Shown: piece after piece, positions 1 to 7,271 of the stretch
How positions within the stretch are numbered: position 1 is the first letter of the stretch
How the letters are laid out: every line of letters starts with the position of its first letter
Assembly (NCBI GenBank): GCA_029862205.1
Contig: JAOTXT010000052.1
Coordinates: 1 to 32,294 of the forward strand
Reading direction: 5' to 3'
Source: Paracoccaceae bacterium
GTDB lineage: Bacteria > Pseudomonadota > Alphaproteobacteria > Rhodobacterales > Rhodobacteraceae
Length of the DNA: 32,294 nt
Position numbers and translations under genes: made by a program
The notes under the pieces: generated by a model
Seen by the model: the letters and a program-made list of their open reading frames with translations, nothing else
What the model was told of the DNA's origin: nothing
Database searches by the model: none

Positions 1-61
1 CGATCTCGCAGGCATGGCATTTCACGCAGAGGTCGCTGTCGAAATAGAACCCGTGTTGCAT
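1..61 (-). CDS. 4Fe-4S ferredoxin-type subunit, N-terminal fragment (cut by window edge)
   Basis: Only the first 20 codons are inside the window. They start at an ATG behind a strong AGGGAGG ribosome binding site. The fragment has Cys12, Cys15 and Cys18 in a C-x2-C-x2-C arrangement, the start of a classic [4Fe-4S] ferredoxin motif as found in the electron-transfer (B) subunit of DMSO-reductase family complexes. It begins 11 bp after the stop of the molybdopterin oxidoreductase gene, so the two are almost certainly co-transcribed and probably form a catalytic/electron-transfer pair. The last Cys of the motif and the number of clusters cannot be seen. Confidence 0.7.
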   Translation of the reverse strand, partial: MQHGFYFDSDLCVKCHACEI

Positions 62-72
62 CGTGACCTCCC

Positions 73-2211
73 TCAAGCCGCCCTGATCCGGACCTTGCAT
101 TCATTGTAATTGTTCGTTCCGGTGATCGGGTTGGTGTGGGTGTCCATCAGGTTGTTGGAATGTGCCCCCTTGCCCTTCGCGACCGACCCCATCGCCCAGT
201 GGCCAAAGCCGTGGCCGTGGCGGATCGAGATGCAGCCGGGCACCAGGCCTTCCACGACCTTGGCCGTCATGGTGATGTTGTCCTTGGGCGACTCGATCAC
301 GCATTTGCCCCCATCAGCGATGCCGTATTTGGTCGCGTCGACCGAGTTGATCTCGACCCAGTTCTCCGGACAGATCTCCATCAGGAACGGATTGTTCTGG
401 GTCACGATGTTGCAATGCATCGAGAGCTTCGAATGCGTGACCTGGAGCGGGAATTCGTCATCCGGGATCACCGAACGCTCGCGCCATTCCGGATAGGGGT
501 TGTGGCCGGCGCCCTCATAGGCATTCGAGTAAATCTCGATCTTGCCCGACGGCGTGCCAAGGCCTGCCTCGACCCTGCCATAGCTCACATTGCCGGCCCA
601 GAACCCTTTCTCCTTCAAATCATCGACGCTGACAGGCAGGTCCTTGGCCGAAACAGCCGCCCAGTCCTCCCATGTTTCATAGGAGAAATACTCGCCCCAG
701 CCCATTTCCTGGGCCAGGCCCTTGGCAATCTCGTAGGCGGGCTTGGCCTCACCCACCGGCTCGACCACCGGCTGACACAGGATTGCCTCCGGCCCCAGCC
801 ACATGCCCTGCCGCAGCTCGGCCTGCTCGTAGAACGAGGTCTCGGGCAGGACGATGTCACATTCGAGCGCGGTCTCGCTCATGTAGAGCTCCTGAGCGAC
901 CGCGAGGTCTAGCTTGGCGAACATCGCCTGCACCCGGTCACGGTTCGGATCGCTCATCACCGGATTGGTTGCCTGGCAGAAGATGCCGCGGATCGGATAG
1001 GGGTCGTCCTCGATAACTGCTCCCGGAAGCCGCGAGCTTGGGATCTCCGGGACGACCGGATAGCCTGTCAGCGGCGCCAGGGCATAGCCCATTGCATGGG
1101 CGAGCGGCGCCTTCTCGGGCTTTCGCATCGCCTCTTCCGGAATCGCGACCGGATGGCCGATCGGAGCCCAATCATCGAGATGGAACGTCCCTGGCTTGTC
1201 GATCTGGCCGCAAATGGCCGCAAGTATGTAGCACACGCGGCCGCCATCATTGCCGTTCGTGTAGTAACCTGACCCTTTGAACTGGGCGGAGATACTGGGC
1301 TTGGTCGTGGCGAACTCGCGGGCCAGGCGGCGGATCGTGCCGGCATCGATGCCACAGATCTCCTCCGCCCATTCGGGCGTGTAGCCCTTCTCGGCCAAGT
1401 GATCGCGAAAACCGTCGAAGCCGTGGCAGTAGGTGTTGACATAGTCCTGATCATACAGGCCTTCGTCGATGATGTGCTTGCACATCGCCAAGCCCATCGC
1501 CGCATCGGTCCCCGGCTTGATCGGGATCCATTCATCCGCCTTCTGGGCGGTCTCGGTGAAGCTCGGGTCGACCACAACCAGTTTGCAGCCGTTCTTCTTG
1601 GCTTGAAGCAGGGCACGGCTCTCGAACAGGCCCTGGTTGGCCCCCAGCATGTTCATGCCCCAGAGGATCACGTATTTCGAGCCGGTGAAATCGTGCATCG
1701 GAAAGAGGCTGCCAAATGTGGTCAGGCAGGCCGAGCGGCGGTCGCCCTCGCACCCCATGGCATGACCGAGCGAAATGTTCGGCGTGCCATAGAGCTGTGC
1801 CAGAAGCTGCACCATGAAGATCGAATTCGGATCATGGTGTGACAGGTAGCAGACCGCCTCGGGTCCATGCTCCTTCTCGATCTGGCGCAGCTTGTCGGCG
1901 ATGAACTTGAAGGCCTCGTCCCAGGATATGCGCTTGAACTCACCCTTCTGGCCCTTGGGATTGGTGCGCAGCATCGGGTATTTCAGCCGGTCCGGATCGC
2001 GGGTGACCCAGGCGCTGGCCATGCCCTTGGCGCAACGCGTGCCGATGTTGTTCGGCGCGTCCGGATTGCCCTTGTGGTAGACCACCTTGCCGTCGCGGAC
2101 ATAGACCTCGGTCGGGCATGTCCAGGGGCAGGTGTAGCAGAAGCTTTTTAGAACCTTCGCGCCCTTAATCTCAGCGATACGCTCGGTGAGCGATTGTGCC
2201 TGGATATTCAA
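73..2211 (-). CDS. Molybdopterin (bis-MGD) oxidoreductase, DMSO reductase family
   Basis: This is a 712-aa catalytic subunit of the DMSO reductase superfamily, which binds Mo or W through two pyranopterins plus one [4Fe-4S] cluster. Near the N-terminus Cys25, Cys28, Cys32 and Cys60 give C-x2-C-x3-C-x27-C, the standard cluster site. A glycine-rich cofactor region follows, with Cys154 and Cys162 as candidate Mo-ligand residues (inference). The C-terminus has the usual molydopterin dinucleotide-binding region. I chose the TTG start at 2209-2211 because GGGGAGG lies 5 bases upstream. The frame stays open up to 2391, but that part overlaps the upstream 158-aa gene and looks non-coding. There is no Tat signal, so the enzyme is probably cytoplasmic. 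Its place in an ABC importer operon and next to an Fe-S subunit suggests a catabolic or reductant-supplying role; the substrate cannot be read from sequence. Confidence 0.85.
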   Translation of the reverse strand: MNIQAQSLTERIAEIKGAKVLKSFCYTCPWTCPTEVYVRDGKVVYHKGNPDAPNNIGTRCAKGMASAWVTRDPDRLKYPMLRTNPKGQKGEFKRISWDEAFKFIADKLRQIEKEHGPEAVCYLSHHDPNSIFMVQLLAQLYGTPNISLGHAMGCEGDRRSACLTTFGSLFPMHDFTGSKYVILWGMNMLGANQGLFESRALLQAKKNGCKLVVVDPSFTETAQKADEWIPIKPGTDAAMGLAMCKHIIDEGLYDQDYVNTYCHGFDGFRDHLAEKGYTPEWAEEICGIDAGTIRRLAREFATTKPSISAQFKGSGYYTNGNDGGRVCYILAAICGQIDKPGTFHLDDWAPIGHPVAIPEEAMRKPEKAPLAHAMGYALAPLTGYPVVPEIPSSRLPGAVIEDDPYPIRGIFCQATNPVMSDPNRDRVQAMFAKLDLAVAQELYMSETALECDIVLPETSFYEQAELRQGMWLGPEAILCQPVVEPVGEAKPAYEIAKGLAQEMGWGEYFSYETWEDWAAVSAKDLPVSVDDLKEKGFWAGNVSYGRVEAGLGTPSGKIEIYSNAYEGAGHNPYPEWRERSVIPDDEFPLQVTHSKLSMHCNIVTQNNPFLMEICPENWVEINSVDATKYGIADGGKCVIESPKDNITMTAKVVEGLVPGCISIRHGHGFGHWAMGSVAKGKGAHSNNLMDTHTNPITGTNNYNECKVRIRAA

Positions 2212-2246
2212 TCTTGCCTCCCCTTCTTGTCCCTCGTGGGACGATA

Positions 2247-2723
2247 CTATTGATGACGTTGGCGTAGGATTGCGGCTGCCCGCAATGCCATGGCGTCCGG
2301 GATCGACACATTCGCGCCGTCGATCGGTCGACAGGGATGTGCCGCACCGCTTCCGGCCGCGAACGACTCGGCGTCGATCAAAAGGACCCACAGGTCCGGA
2401 TCACGCTCGACCGCGGCGCGGATGGTGCGATCGCTCTCGTCCTTGCTCAGCCGGTCGGCATCGTGGATGGGCATCCACTGGCTGTCGCTGCTGGCCGCGC
2501 GCACATGCGCCAGGATACGGGAAGAGCCATCCGCGTCCGCCAGGATGATCAAAACGGTGCCGCGTTTCTCGTCGCCCTCGCGCAGGACCGAGGCGCTGAT
2601 CCCCGCGTCGAGCAGCCGGAAAAGGTTGGCGCGAACCCAATCCCGGGTTGGGCGCCAGAATTCGAAGAGCAGAACGTCGTCCTTGGTCGGGTCAATGACG
2701 CTGTCATCTGAGCCCAAATTCAT
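2247..2723 (-). CDS. Hypothetical protein, 158 aa, between ABC permease and Mo-oxidoreductase
   Basis: I do not recognise this protein. It is acidic, with no signal peptide and no clear membrane segment. The middle has a beta-strand-like run (TVLIILADADG) and the second half another (LWVLLIDAESF), suggesting a small alpha/beta cytoplasmic domain. It contains a single Cys in an AHPCRPID context near the C-terminus. The start ATG lies 1 bp after the stop of the upstream permease gene, and the stop is 35 bp before the oxidoreductase start, so it is part of the operon. A chaperone, maturation or sensory role for the Mo enzyme is possible from position alone, but it does not resemble TorD-type chaperones to my eye. 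Confidence 0.6.
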   Translation of the reverse strand: MNLGSDDSVIDPTKDDVLLFEFWRPTRDWVRANLFRLLDAGISASVLREGDEKRGTVLIILADADGSSRILAHVRAASSDSQWMPIHDADRLSKDESDRTIRAAVERDPDLWVLLIDAESFAAGSGAAHPCRPIDGANVSIPDAMALRAAAILRQRHQ

Positions 2724-2724
2724 C

Positions 2725-3531
2725 TCATTGGCTCCGATTGTATTCCACGAGGCGGCGCAGATTCATCAGACGCGCCGATGCCAGCAATCCGATGACCGTG
2801 ACCAGCATCAGTATCCCAGACGCGGCGGCCACAAGCGGCGTCAACCGGTATCGAAGTGTCGGGTAAATCACTCGGGGCATGGTTTCGGTCTCTGACGTGC
2901 CCAGGAACAGCGCCATGATGAATTCATTGATCGAGATGATGAACGCGAAGAGCGCGCCCACCAGGACCGACGGTCCGATGAGCGGCAGGATGATCAGGTA
3001 GAAGACCTGAAACGGCGAGGCTCCCATGCCCCGCGCGGCTTCCTCAATCGACCGGTCGAGCCCGTCGAGACTGACTCGAAGCACCATGATCACCAGCGGA
3101 AACGCCCAGAGAGAATGGGCGATCGCAATGATCAAATGGCCACCCCACATGCCCGTCTGATAGGCGACGCCCAGCATCGACATGCCGATGATCACCGCAG
3201 GCGTAAAGACCGGGGTCAGAGCCAGCGTGTAAATCGTTGTGCCCCATTTGAACTTGAACCGGCTGAAGGCCAAGGCGGCGGCCATGCCTACGATCAGCGA
3301 GATGACGATGGTCAAACCGGCAACAACCAGGCTGTTGGTGAGACTCTCCATCCACTTGGGGTCGTTAAAAAAGGCCTCGTACCAGCGTAGTGACCATTTG
3401 TCGGTCGGCAGGCGGAGGAACCTGGAAGGGGTGAACGACATCAAGACCGCGATCACCATCGGTGCCAGGAAATAGATGCACATCAGGATGGCGAAGGCGT
3501 GCCAGGCGTATTTCCGGAGCACCGCACCCAT
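2725..3531 (-). CDS. ABC transporter permease, PotC-like (spermidine/putrescine type)
   Basis: This 268-aa inner-membrane permease belongs to the BPD_transp_1 family. About six hydrophobic segments are visible, starting with one at residues 10-32. The cytoplasmic EAA loop is clear (EEAARGMGASPFQ, near residue 165), the contact site for the ATPase. Its length fits PotC/YdcV-type permeases. The start ATG follows the stop of the upstream permease by 1 bp (TGAGATG), indicating translational coupling. It would form a heterodimeric channel with that permease, energised by the PotA-like ATPase. The polyamine-type annotation describes the family, not the substrate; the neighbouring methyltransferase genes make a quaternary amine or similar methylated compound more likely. 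Confidence 0.9.
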   Translation of the reverse strand: MGAVLRKYAWHAFAILMCIYFLAPMVIAVLMSFTPSRFLRLPTDKWSLRWYEAFFNDPKWMESLTNSLVVAGLTIVISLIVGMAAALAFSRFKFKWGTTIYTLALTPVFTPAVIIGMSMLGVAYQTGMWGGHLIIAIAHSLWAFPLVIMVLRVSLDGLDRSIEEAARGMGASPFQVFYLIILPLIGPSVLVGALFAFIISINEFIMALFLGTSETETMPRVIYPTLRYRLTPLVAAASGILMLVTVIGLLASARLMNLRRLVEYNRSQ

Positions 3532-3532
3532 C

Positions 3533-4479
3533 TCAGCCCTGCCACTTCATGCGCGAGCCCACGGCCCAGTTATAAAGAAACACGATCAGCGTCATCATCG
3601 TCAGAATGATGAAGGCGATCGCTGCGCCCATTGCCCAGTTCACGTTCTCGAACGTCTGCTTCGGAACCTCGACCGCAAGGTTTGGGTCTCCGGGTTCCCG
3701 AGCAGCGAGGGAGAGACAAAGGCGCCAAGCGCCCAGACGATGGTGATTAGCAGGGCGATCAGCGTGCCCGGCACGCTGAGCGGGAAAGTCACCAGCCAGA
3801 ATGTCTTGAAGGGGCTGGCACCGAGACCACGCGACGCCTCGCGGAGCGACGGGTCGAGGGTGTGTAGCGTCGCAGTGATGACCAGGATCGTATACGGGAT
3901 CACCAGCAGCACCTTGCTGACTGTCGCAGAGAAGAGCGTATAAACGAGCTTGATCGGCTCGTCAGATACGCCGACCAGCATAATCAACTCGTTAACCAGC
4001 CCGTTATTGGCCAGCAGCATCTGTAATCCATAGACCAGCACAAGCATGTTCGAAAGTTTGGGCAAGATCACGATCAGGATCAGCGCAGTCTTAAGCTTCG
4101 GCGGTGCGCGGTAGATGTAATAGGCCATCGGGTAGGCCAGGATCATGGTCACCAGTGTCACCAGCAGCGCAAATCCGATCGTGAACATCATCACCGACAT
4201 GAAGTAATCGTCGGTGAAGAATCTCACGTAGTTGTCCAGCGTCCATGTGCCTTCGACATAGAAACCGCCGCCCTCCTGGCCCGCGGCGCCTCCGATGCCA
4301 AAGCCCGAGGCGCCGCGACTCTCGTAGAAACTGATCCGCAGCAACCATAGCAGTGGAATAACGAAAAAGCCGAGCATCAAGAGGATCATCGGCGAGAGCA
4401 GGAGATACTTCGCATAGGGCGCAAGCCGATCGACGACGGTTTTCTGGTAGCCTCCCAAATCTGTCTCGACGACCGTCAT
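3533..4479 (-). CDS. ABC transporter permease, PotB-like, with an apparent 1-nt frameshift
   Basis: The first 258 or so residues are a normal PotB-type permease: an N-terminal membrane helix at 25-48, several further helices and an EAA loop (REASRGLGASPFK). As read, the frame then leaves the family after LLGNPET and ends at 3640. The lost C-terminus is encoded in the next frame and continues with a normal last helix (NVNWAMGAAIAF onward) to a TGA at 3533-3535, exactly 1 bp before the next gene's ATG. Adding one base in the short G run at 3684-3686 restores LLGNPETPNLAVEV and a protein of about 315 aa, the usual length. Either the gene is broken or the base is missing from the sequence. The start lies 9 bp after the ATPase stop. 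Confidence 0.82.
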
Positions 4480-4488
4480 CGGTGATTA

Positions 4489-5670
4489 TTACCCCTTTAG
4501 ATAAACTGTCTGGCCAGGCTCCCACGCGACATAGACACTCTCTCCCTCGCGATGGGAAGGTTGGCCGGCAGGCAACGCTTCGTGCGCTCTGATAGTTACG
4601 TCTGTTCCGTCGATCCGAATGATGTATTCGACGCCAGCCCCGAGGTACGAAAGGAAGTCGATTTGACCTCGGAAGACATTCTGGTCTTCCGGCGGCGAAG
4701 CTTTGAACAGAGCAACCCGTTCAGGACGGACGGAGACCAAACAGTTTTCACCGGGCTCCAAGTCCCCACCGTTGACGACGCGCACCGTGAGACCGCCATC
4801 GATCTCCAGATCGGTGAATGTCCCATCGACCGAAGAGACCGTCGCCTGATAGGATGAAGTGTTCCCGAGGAAAGTGGCCACGAAAGGCGATTTCGGACTG
4901 TTATAGACTTCGCTCGGTGTGCCGAGCTGCAGCAGGTGCCCCCCCTCCATCACCGCGATCCGGTCGGCCATGGAAAGGGCCTCTTCCTGATCGTGGGTGA
5001 CGTAGACGGTGGTGATGCCGACCTTCTCCTGGAGCTTTTTGAGCTCGACCCGCATCGAATCACGCAGGCGTCGGTCCAGGTTCGCCAACGGCTCGTCGAG
5101 CAACAGGATGTCCGGCTCATAGACGACCACACGCGCGATCGCCACACGCTGACGCTGGCCGCCTGAAAGCTGCACCGGATACCGGTCAGCGAACTCGGAA
5201 AGCTCGACCAGGTCGAGCACATTGGCGATGCGCTCGGCTCGCTCGCGCTTGGGCACGCCGCGCATACGCAACCCGAAGGCGACGTTCTCGGCAACCGTCA
5301 TATGGGGAAACAGAGCATAACTTTGGAAGACCATGCCGATATTGCGCTTCTCCAACGGCACGTCATTCATGCGCCGGCCGCGAATGTAAATGTCGCCGCG
5401 GGTTGGTTCGAGATACCCGCCGATCATCCGAAGCGTGGTCGTTTTCCCGCAACCGGAGGGTCCGATCAGGAAAAGGAACTCGCCGTCGGCGACATCGAAA
5501 GAGACACTCTCGACCGCGACCGCGTCGCCGAAGGTTTTCCATACGCCGCGAACTTCGAGCACCGGCGGCACATCTGCGCTTGGTGTCCGTTCAAACGAAG
5601 ACGGGTTAGCAGCCTTCACGCTTTTTTGCCCCCGAATTGTTGGCCGATGCCCGAGAGTCGGCGCGGACAT
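4489..5670 (-). CDS. ABC transporter ATP-binding protein, PotA-like
   Basis: This is the cytoplasmic ATPase of the PotABCD-type importer, 393 aa from the chosen ATG. Visible motifs are Walker A GPSGCGKTT (70-78), Q-loop FQSYALFP, signature LSGGQ (168-172), Walker B ILLLDEP (188-194) and switch His226 (VTHDQEE). A C-terminal TOBE-type regulatory domain follows from about residue 280. A TTG at 5703 in the same frame would add 11 residues, but it sits inside a hairpin, so I prefer the ATG at 5670. The first 35 residues, before the conserved start, are longer than usual and may be unstructured. The gene follows the binding protein by about 80 bp and precedes the PotB-like permease. Confidence 0.92.
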   Translation of the reverse strand: MSAPTLGHRPTIRGQKSVKAANPSSFERTPSADVPPVLEVRGVWKTFGDAVAVESVSFDVADGEFLFLIGPSGCGKTTTLRMIGGYLEPTRGDIYIRGRRMNDVPLEKRNIGMVFQSYALFPHMTVAENVAFGLRMRGVPKRERAERIANVLDLVELSEFADRYPVQLSGGQRQRVAIARVVVYEPDILLLDEPLANLDRRLRDSMRVELKKLQEKVGITTVYVTHDQEEALSMADRIAVMEGGHLLQLGTPSEVYNSPKSPFVATFLGNTSSYQATVSSVDGTFTDLEIDGGLTVRVVNGGDLEPGENCLVSVRPERVALFKASPPEDQNVFRGQIDFLSYLGAGVEYIIRIDGTDVTIRAHEALPAGQPSHREGESVYVAWEPGQTVYLKG

Positions 5671-5692
5671 CCCATTACACCCGAGCCGACCG

Positions 5693-5719
5693 GGTCTCCG
5701 CAACGCTCTCGCGGAGACC
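5693..5719 (-). promoter_or_regulatory. Intergenic hairpin between binding-protein and ATPase genes
   Basis: A perfect 9-bp stem (GGTCTCCGC / GCGGAGACC) with a 9-base loop lies just downstream of the solute-binding protein gene. No U-run follows on the minus strand, so it is not a standard terminator. Such stems after a binding-protein gene often protect the upstream mRNA and lower expression of the permease genes. That role is inferred here. Confidence 0.5.
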
Positions 5720-5751
5720 TGGCCAACTATCGGGAGGACAGCCGCTCAACC

Positions 5752-6891
5752 TCAACTCTTACGCAGCACCTCTTTGTCCCAGAACTGAACGATATTATCC
5801 CAGTCTGCGAAGTAGGCATCGTAGGGATAGTAACCTACATTGTCGAAATGGGCGTCTGTGTAAGGGTTGATCGATGCCCAGAGCTCGTCGCCCGCAGCAA
5901 CCTTCTTGGCGACGCTAGGTATGCCTGTCGGGAAGCCGCCGTCGCTGGCATAGATCTCCTGGAACGCCTCGGAACAGAATATGTCGATCGCGACCTCTGC
6001 GAGCTCCTTCTTCTGCGTGTCCTTGGAAGCCAGCCAAAGCGCCTGGAAAGACGCGCGATCGGTGTCGGGCACAAAGACGCCGATCGGCTCGCCCTCGCGC
6101 ACGGGACCGAATGCGTCGACGCTGTGGATGTTGCCGACCGAAACATTCCGCTGCACAAGATTCAGCGCCATGTCCGAGGACGATGGCCACCAGTAGTTTA
6201 CCCGGGCGCTCTGCTCCTTGGCATACTGCAGCACACCATCGATGTCCTCGGCACAGCGTTGGCGCGCGGTTCCCGCCTTGCCTTCCGCGTCGACCATGAT
6301 GCTGGCGAAGGTAAACAGCGAGAAGTAGAATGAATTGTACATCCCCAGCTTGCCGGTGAACCGTTCGTCGAGCAGGTCAGCCCAGCGCGTTGGTGCCTCC
6401 TTGACGATCTCGGTATTGTAGACGCCGGTCTGCGCGGCATCCGGCCAGGTCACCCCCCAGGCATCCTTGACCACCCAGTTGTCCATCACGTTGGGCGAGA
6501 ATTTCGATGCGTTGGGGATCTTGCCGAAATCCACGGTCTGGAACAAACCCTCGCGGATCGCCGGGTAGCCCTGGGTCGCATCGGTCATGATCAGATCGAA
6601 TGCTGGTTTGCCCGGGGGCGATGCCTTCAGTTTCGGCACCGAGTCCCACCATCCCAGTTCGACGATCAGCTTCGCGCCCGTCAGCTCCTCGAAGAGCGGC
6701 GCAAAGTTCTTGGTGAACTGGTCACCCCATGCGCCGGCATAGGTGAAGATCCTCAGTTCCTCGCCCTTGAAATCCTGCGAATAGGCCGGCCGGACGAAAC
6801 TGCCCGGACCCAGCGCAGCAAGGCCAACGCCGGTCGCAGCGGTATATTTCATGAATTCACGGCGGTTCTTCCATCCCAGCCTGTCGGACAT
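5752..6891 (-). CDS. Tat-exported extracellular solute-binding protein, PotD-like
   Basis: This is the periplasmic binding protein (379 aa) of the ABC importer, from the family used for polyamines and other cationic amines. The start ATG at 6889-6891 has GGGAGG 9 bases upstream; more upstream in-frame codons lack this. The N-terminus carries a twin-arginine motif (NRREFMKY) followed by a hydrophobic stretch and a likely cleavage near RPAYSQ, so it should be exported folded through Tat. The mature part has the bilobal-family opening (LRIFTYAGAWGDQF) and is rich in aromatic residues (ELGWWDS, NYWWPSSSD) that could form a cation-pi cage for a quaternary ammonium (inference). It is the first gene of the minus-strand operon and is divergent from the methyltransferase gene. 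Confidence 0.9.
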   Translation of the reverse strand: MSDRLGWKNRREFMKYTAATGVGLAALGPGSFVRPAYSQDFKGEELRIFTYAGAWGDQFTKNFAPLFEELTGAKLIVELGWWDSVPKLKASPPGKPAFDLIMTDATQGYPAIREGLFQTVDFGKIPNASKFSPNVMDNWVVKDAWGVTWPDAAQTGVYNTEIVKEAPTRWADLLDERFTGKLGMYNSFYFSLFTFASIMVDAEGKAGTARQRCAEDIDGVLQYAKEQSARVNYWWPSSSDMALNLVQRNVSVGNIHSVDAFGPVREGEPIGVFVPDTDRASFQALWLASKDTQKKELAEVAIDIFCSEAFQEIYASDGGFPTGIPSVAKKVAAGDELWASINPYTDAHFDNVGYYPYDAYFADWDNIVQFWDKEVLRKS

Positions 6892-7271
6892 TTTGATGAT
6901 CCTCCCATTCATTGGCTGTGGGCCGGCAGCAAGCCCATCCGCGGGGGTGCCCAGCGCCACTCAGCGTGAGCATCGTCGGATTTGAATTGGATACGAGTCA
7001 AGCCATTTTGAGATCCTTGGTATACGTCAAGCGCATGCCGGCCACGAGTTCCGACCATCGGAGAAAACTCATCACACTGAGAACACATGATAAATTTTCT
7101 AAAGGACGCTGCGGCAACGAGTCAGATTCAACGAGCCAATATATCAGAGCAATATGATCGTATATTTTCCTTGCGCTATGCGCGATTTGATCCTTAGGGT
7201 TTCTCAGCGTCTAGATTGACGATTGCGGTGGTCAATCGGGTGATCACGCGACCGAATTCGGGAGGAACAAG
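6892..7271. promoter_or_regulatory. Divergent promoter region between importer operon and methyltransferase operon
   Basis: This 380-bp non-coding stretch separates two divergent operons and is clearly more AT-rich around 7080-7200 than the surrounding genes. It holds the direct repeats listed separately at 6987-7033, an AATAT/ATATT inverted repeat at 7151-7166, an ATTGAC/GTCAAT inverted repeat at 7215-7236 and a GTGATCAC palindrome at 7240-7247. I could not identify convincing -35/-10 pairs. The methyltransferase ribosome site (GGGAGG) lies at the right edge. Confidence 0.6.
6987..7033. promoter_or_regulatory. Paired direct repeats, candidate GntR operator
   Basis: Two similar sequences occur in the same orientation with starts exactly 30 bp apart (about three helical turns): TTGGATACGAGTCAAGCC at 6987-7004 and TTGGTATACGTCAAGCG at 7017-7033. 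The second contains TTGGTATAC, matching the left side of the TTGGTATACCAA-type operators known for FCD-subfamily GntR regulators such as UxuR/ExuR. A GntR regulator is encoded at the end of the adjacent methyltransferase operon. Binding is an inference. Confidence 0.4.

Noticed and set aside
2212-2391. 60-residue N-terminal extension of the Mo-oxidoreductase
   Set aside because: It overlaps the upstream 158-aa gene, has no family similarity or signal motif, and a TTG start with a strong ribosome site lies downstream at 2211.
3679-3690. Programmed -1 frameshift in the permease (CCCAAAC resembles a slippery heptamer)
   Set aside because: The heptamer is out of register with the zero frame, and ABC permeases are not known to use frameshifting; a lost base is simpler.
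7151-7166. AATAT/ATATT inverted repeat as an operator
   Set aside because: Arms are only 5 bp and AT-only, expected by chance in an AT-rich promoter; noted in the region entry but not claimed.
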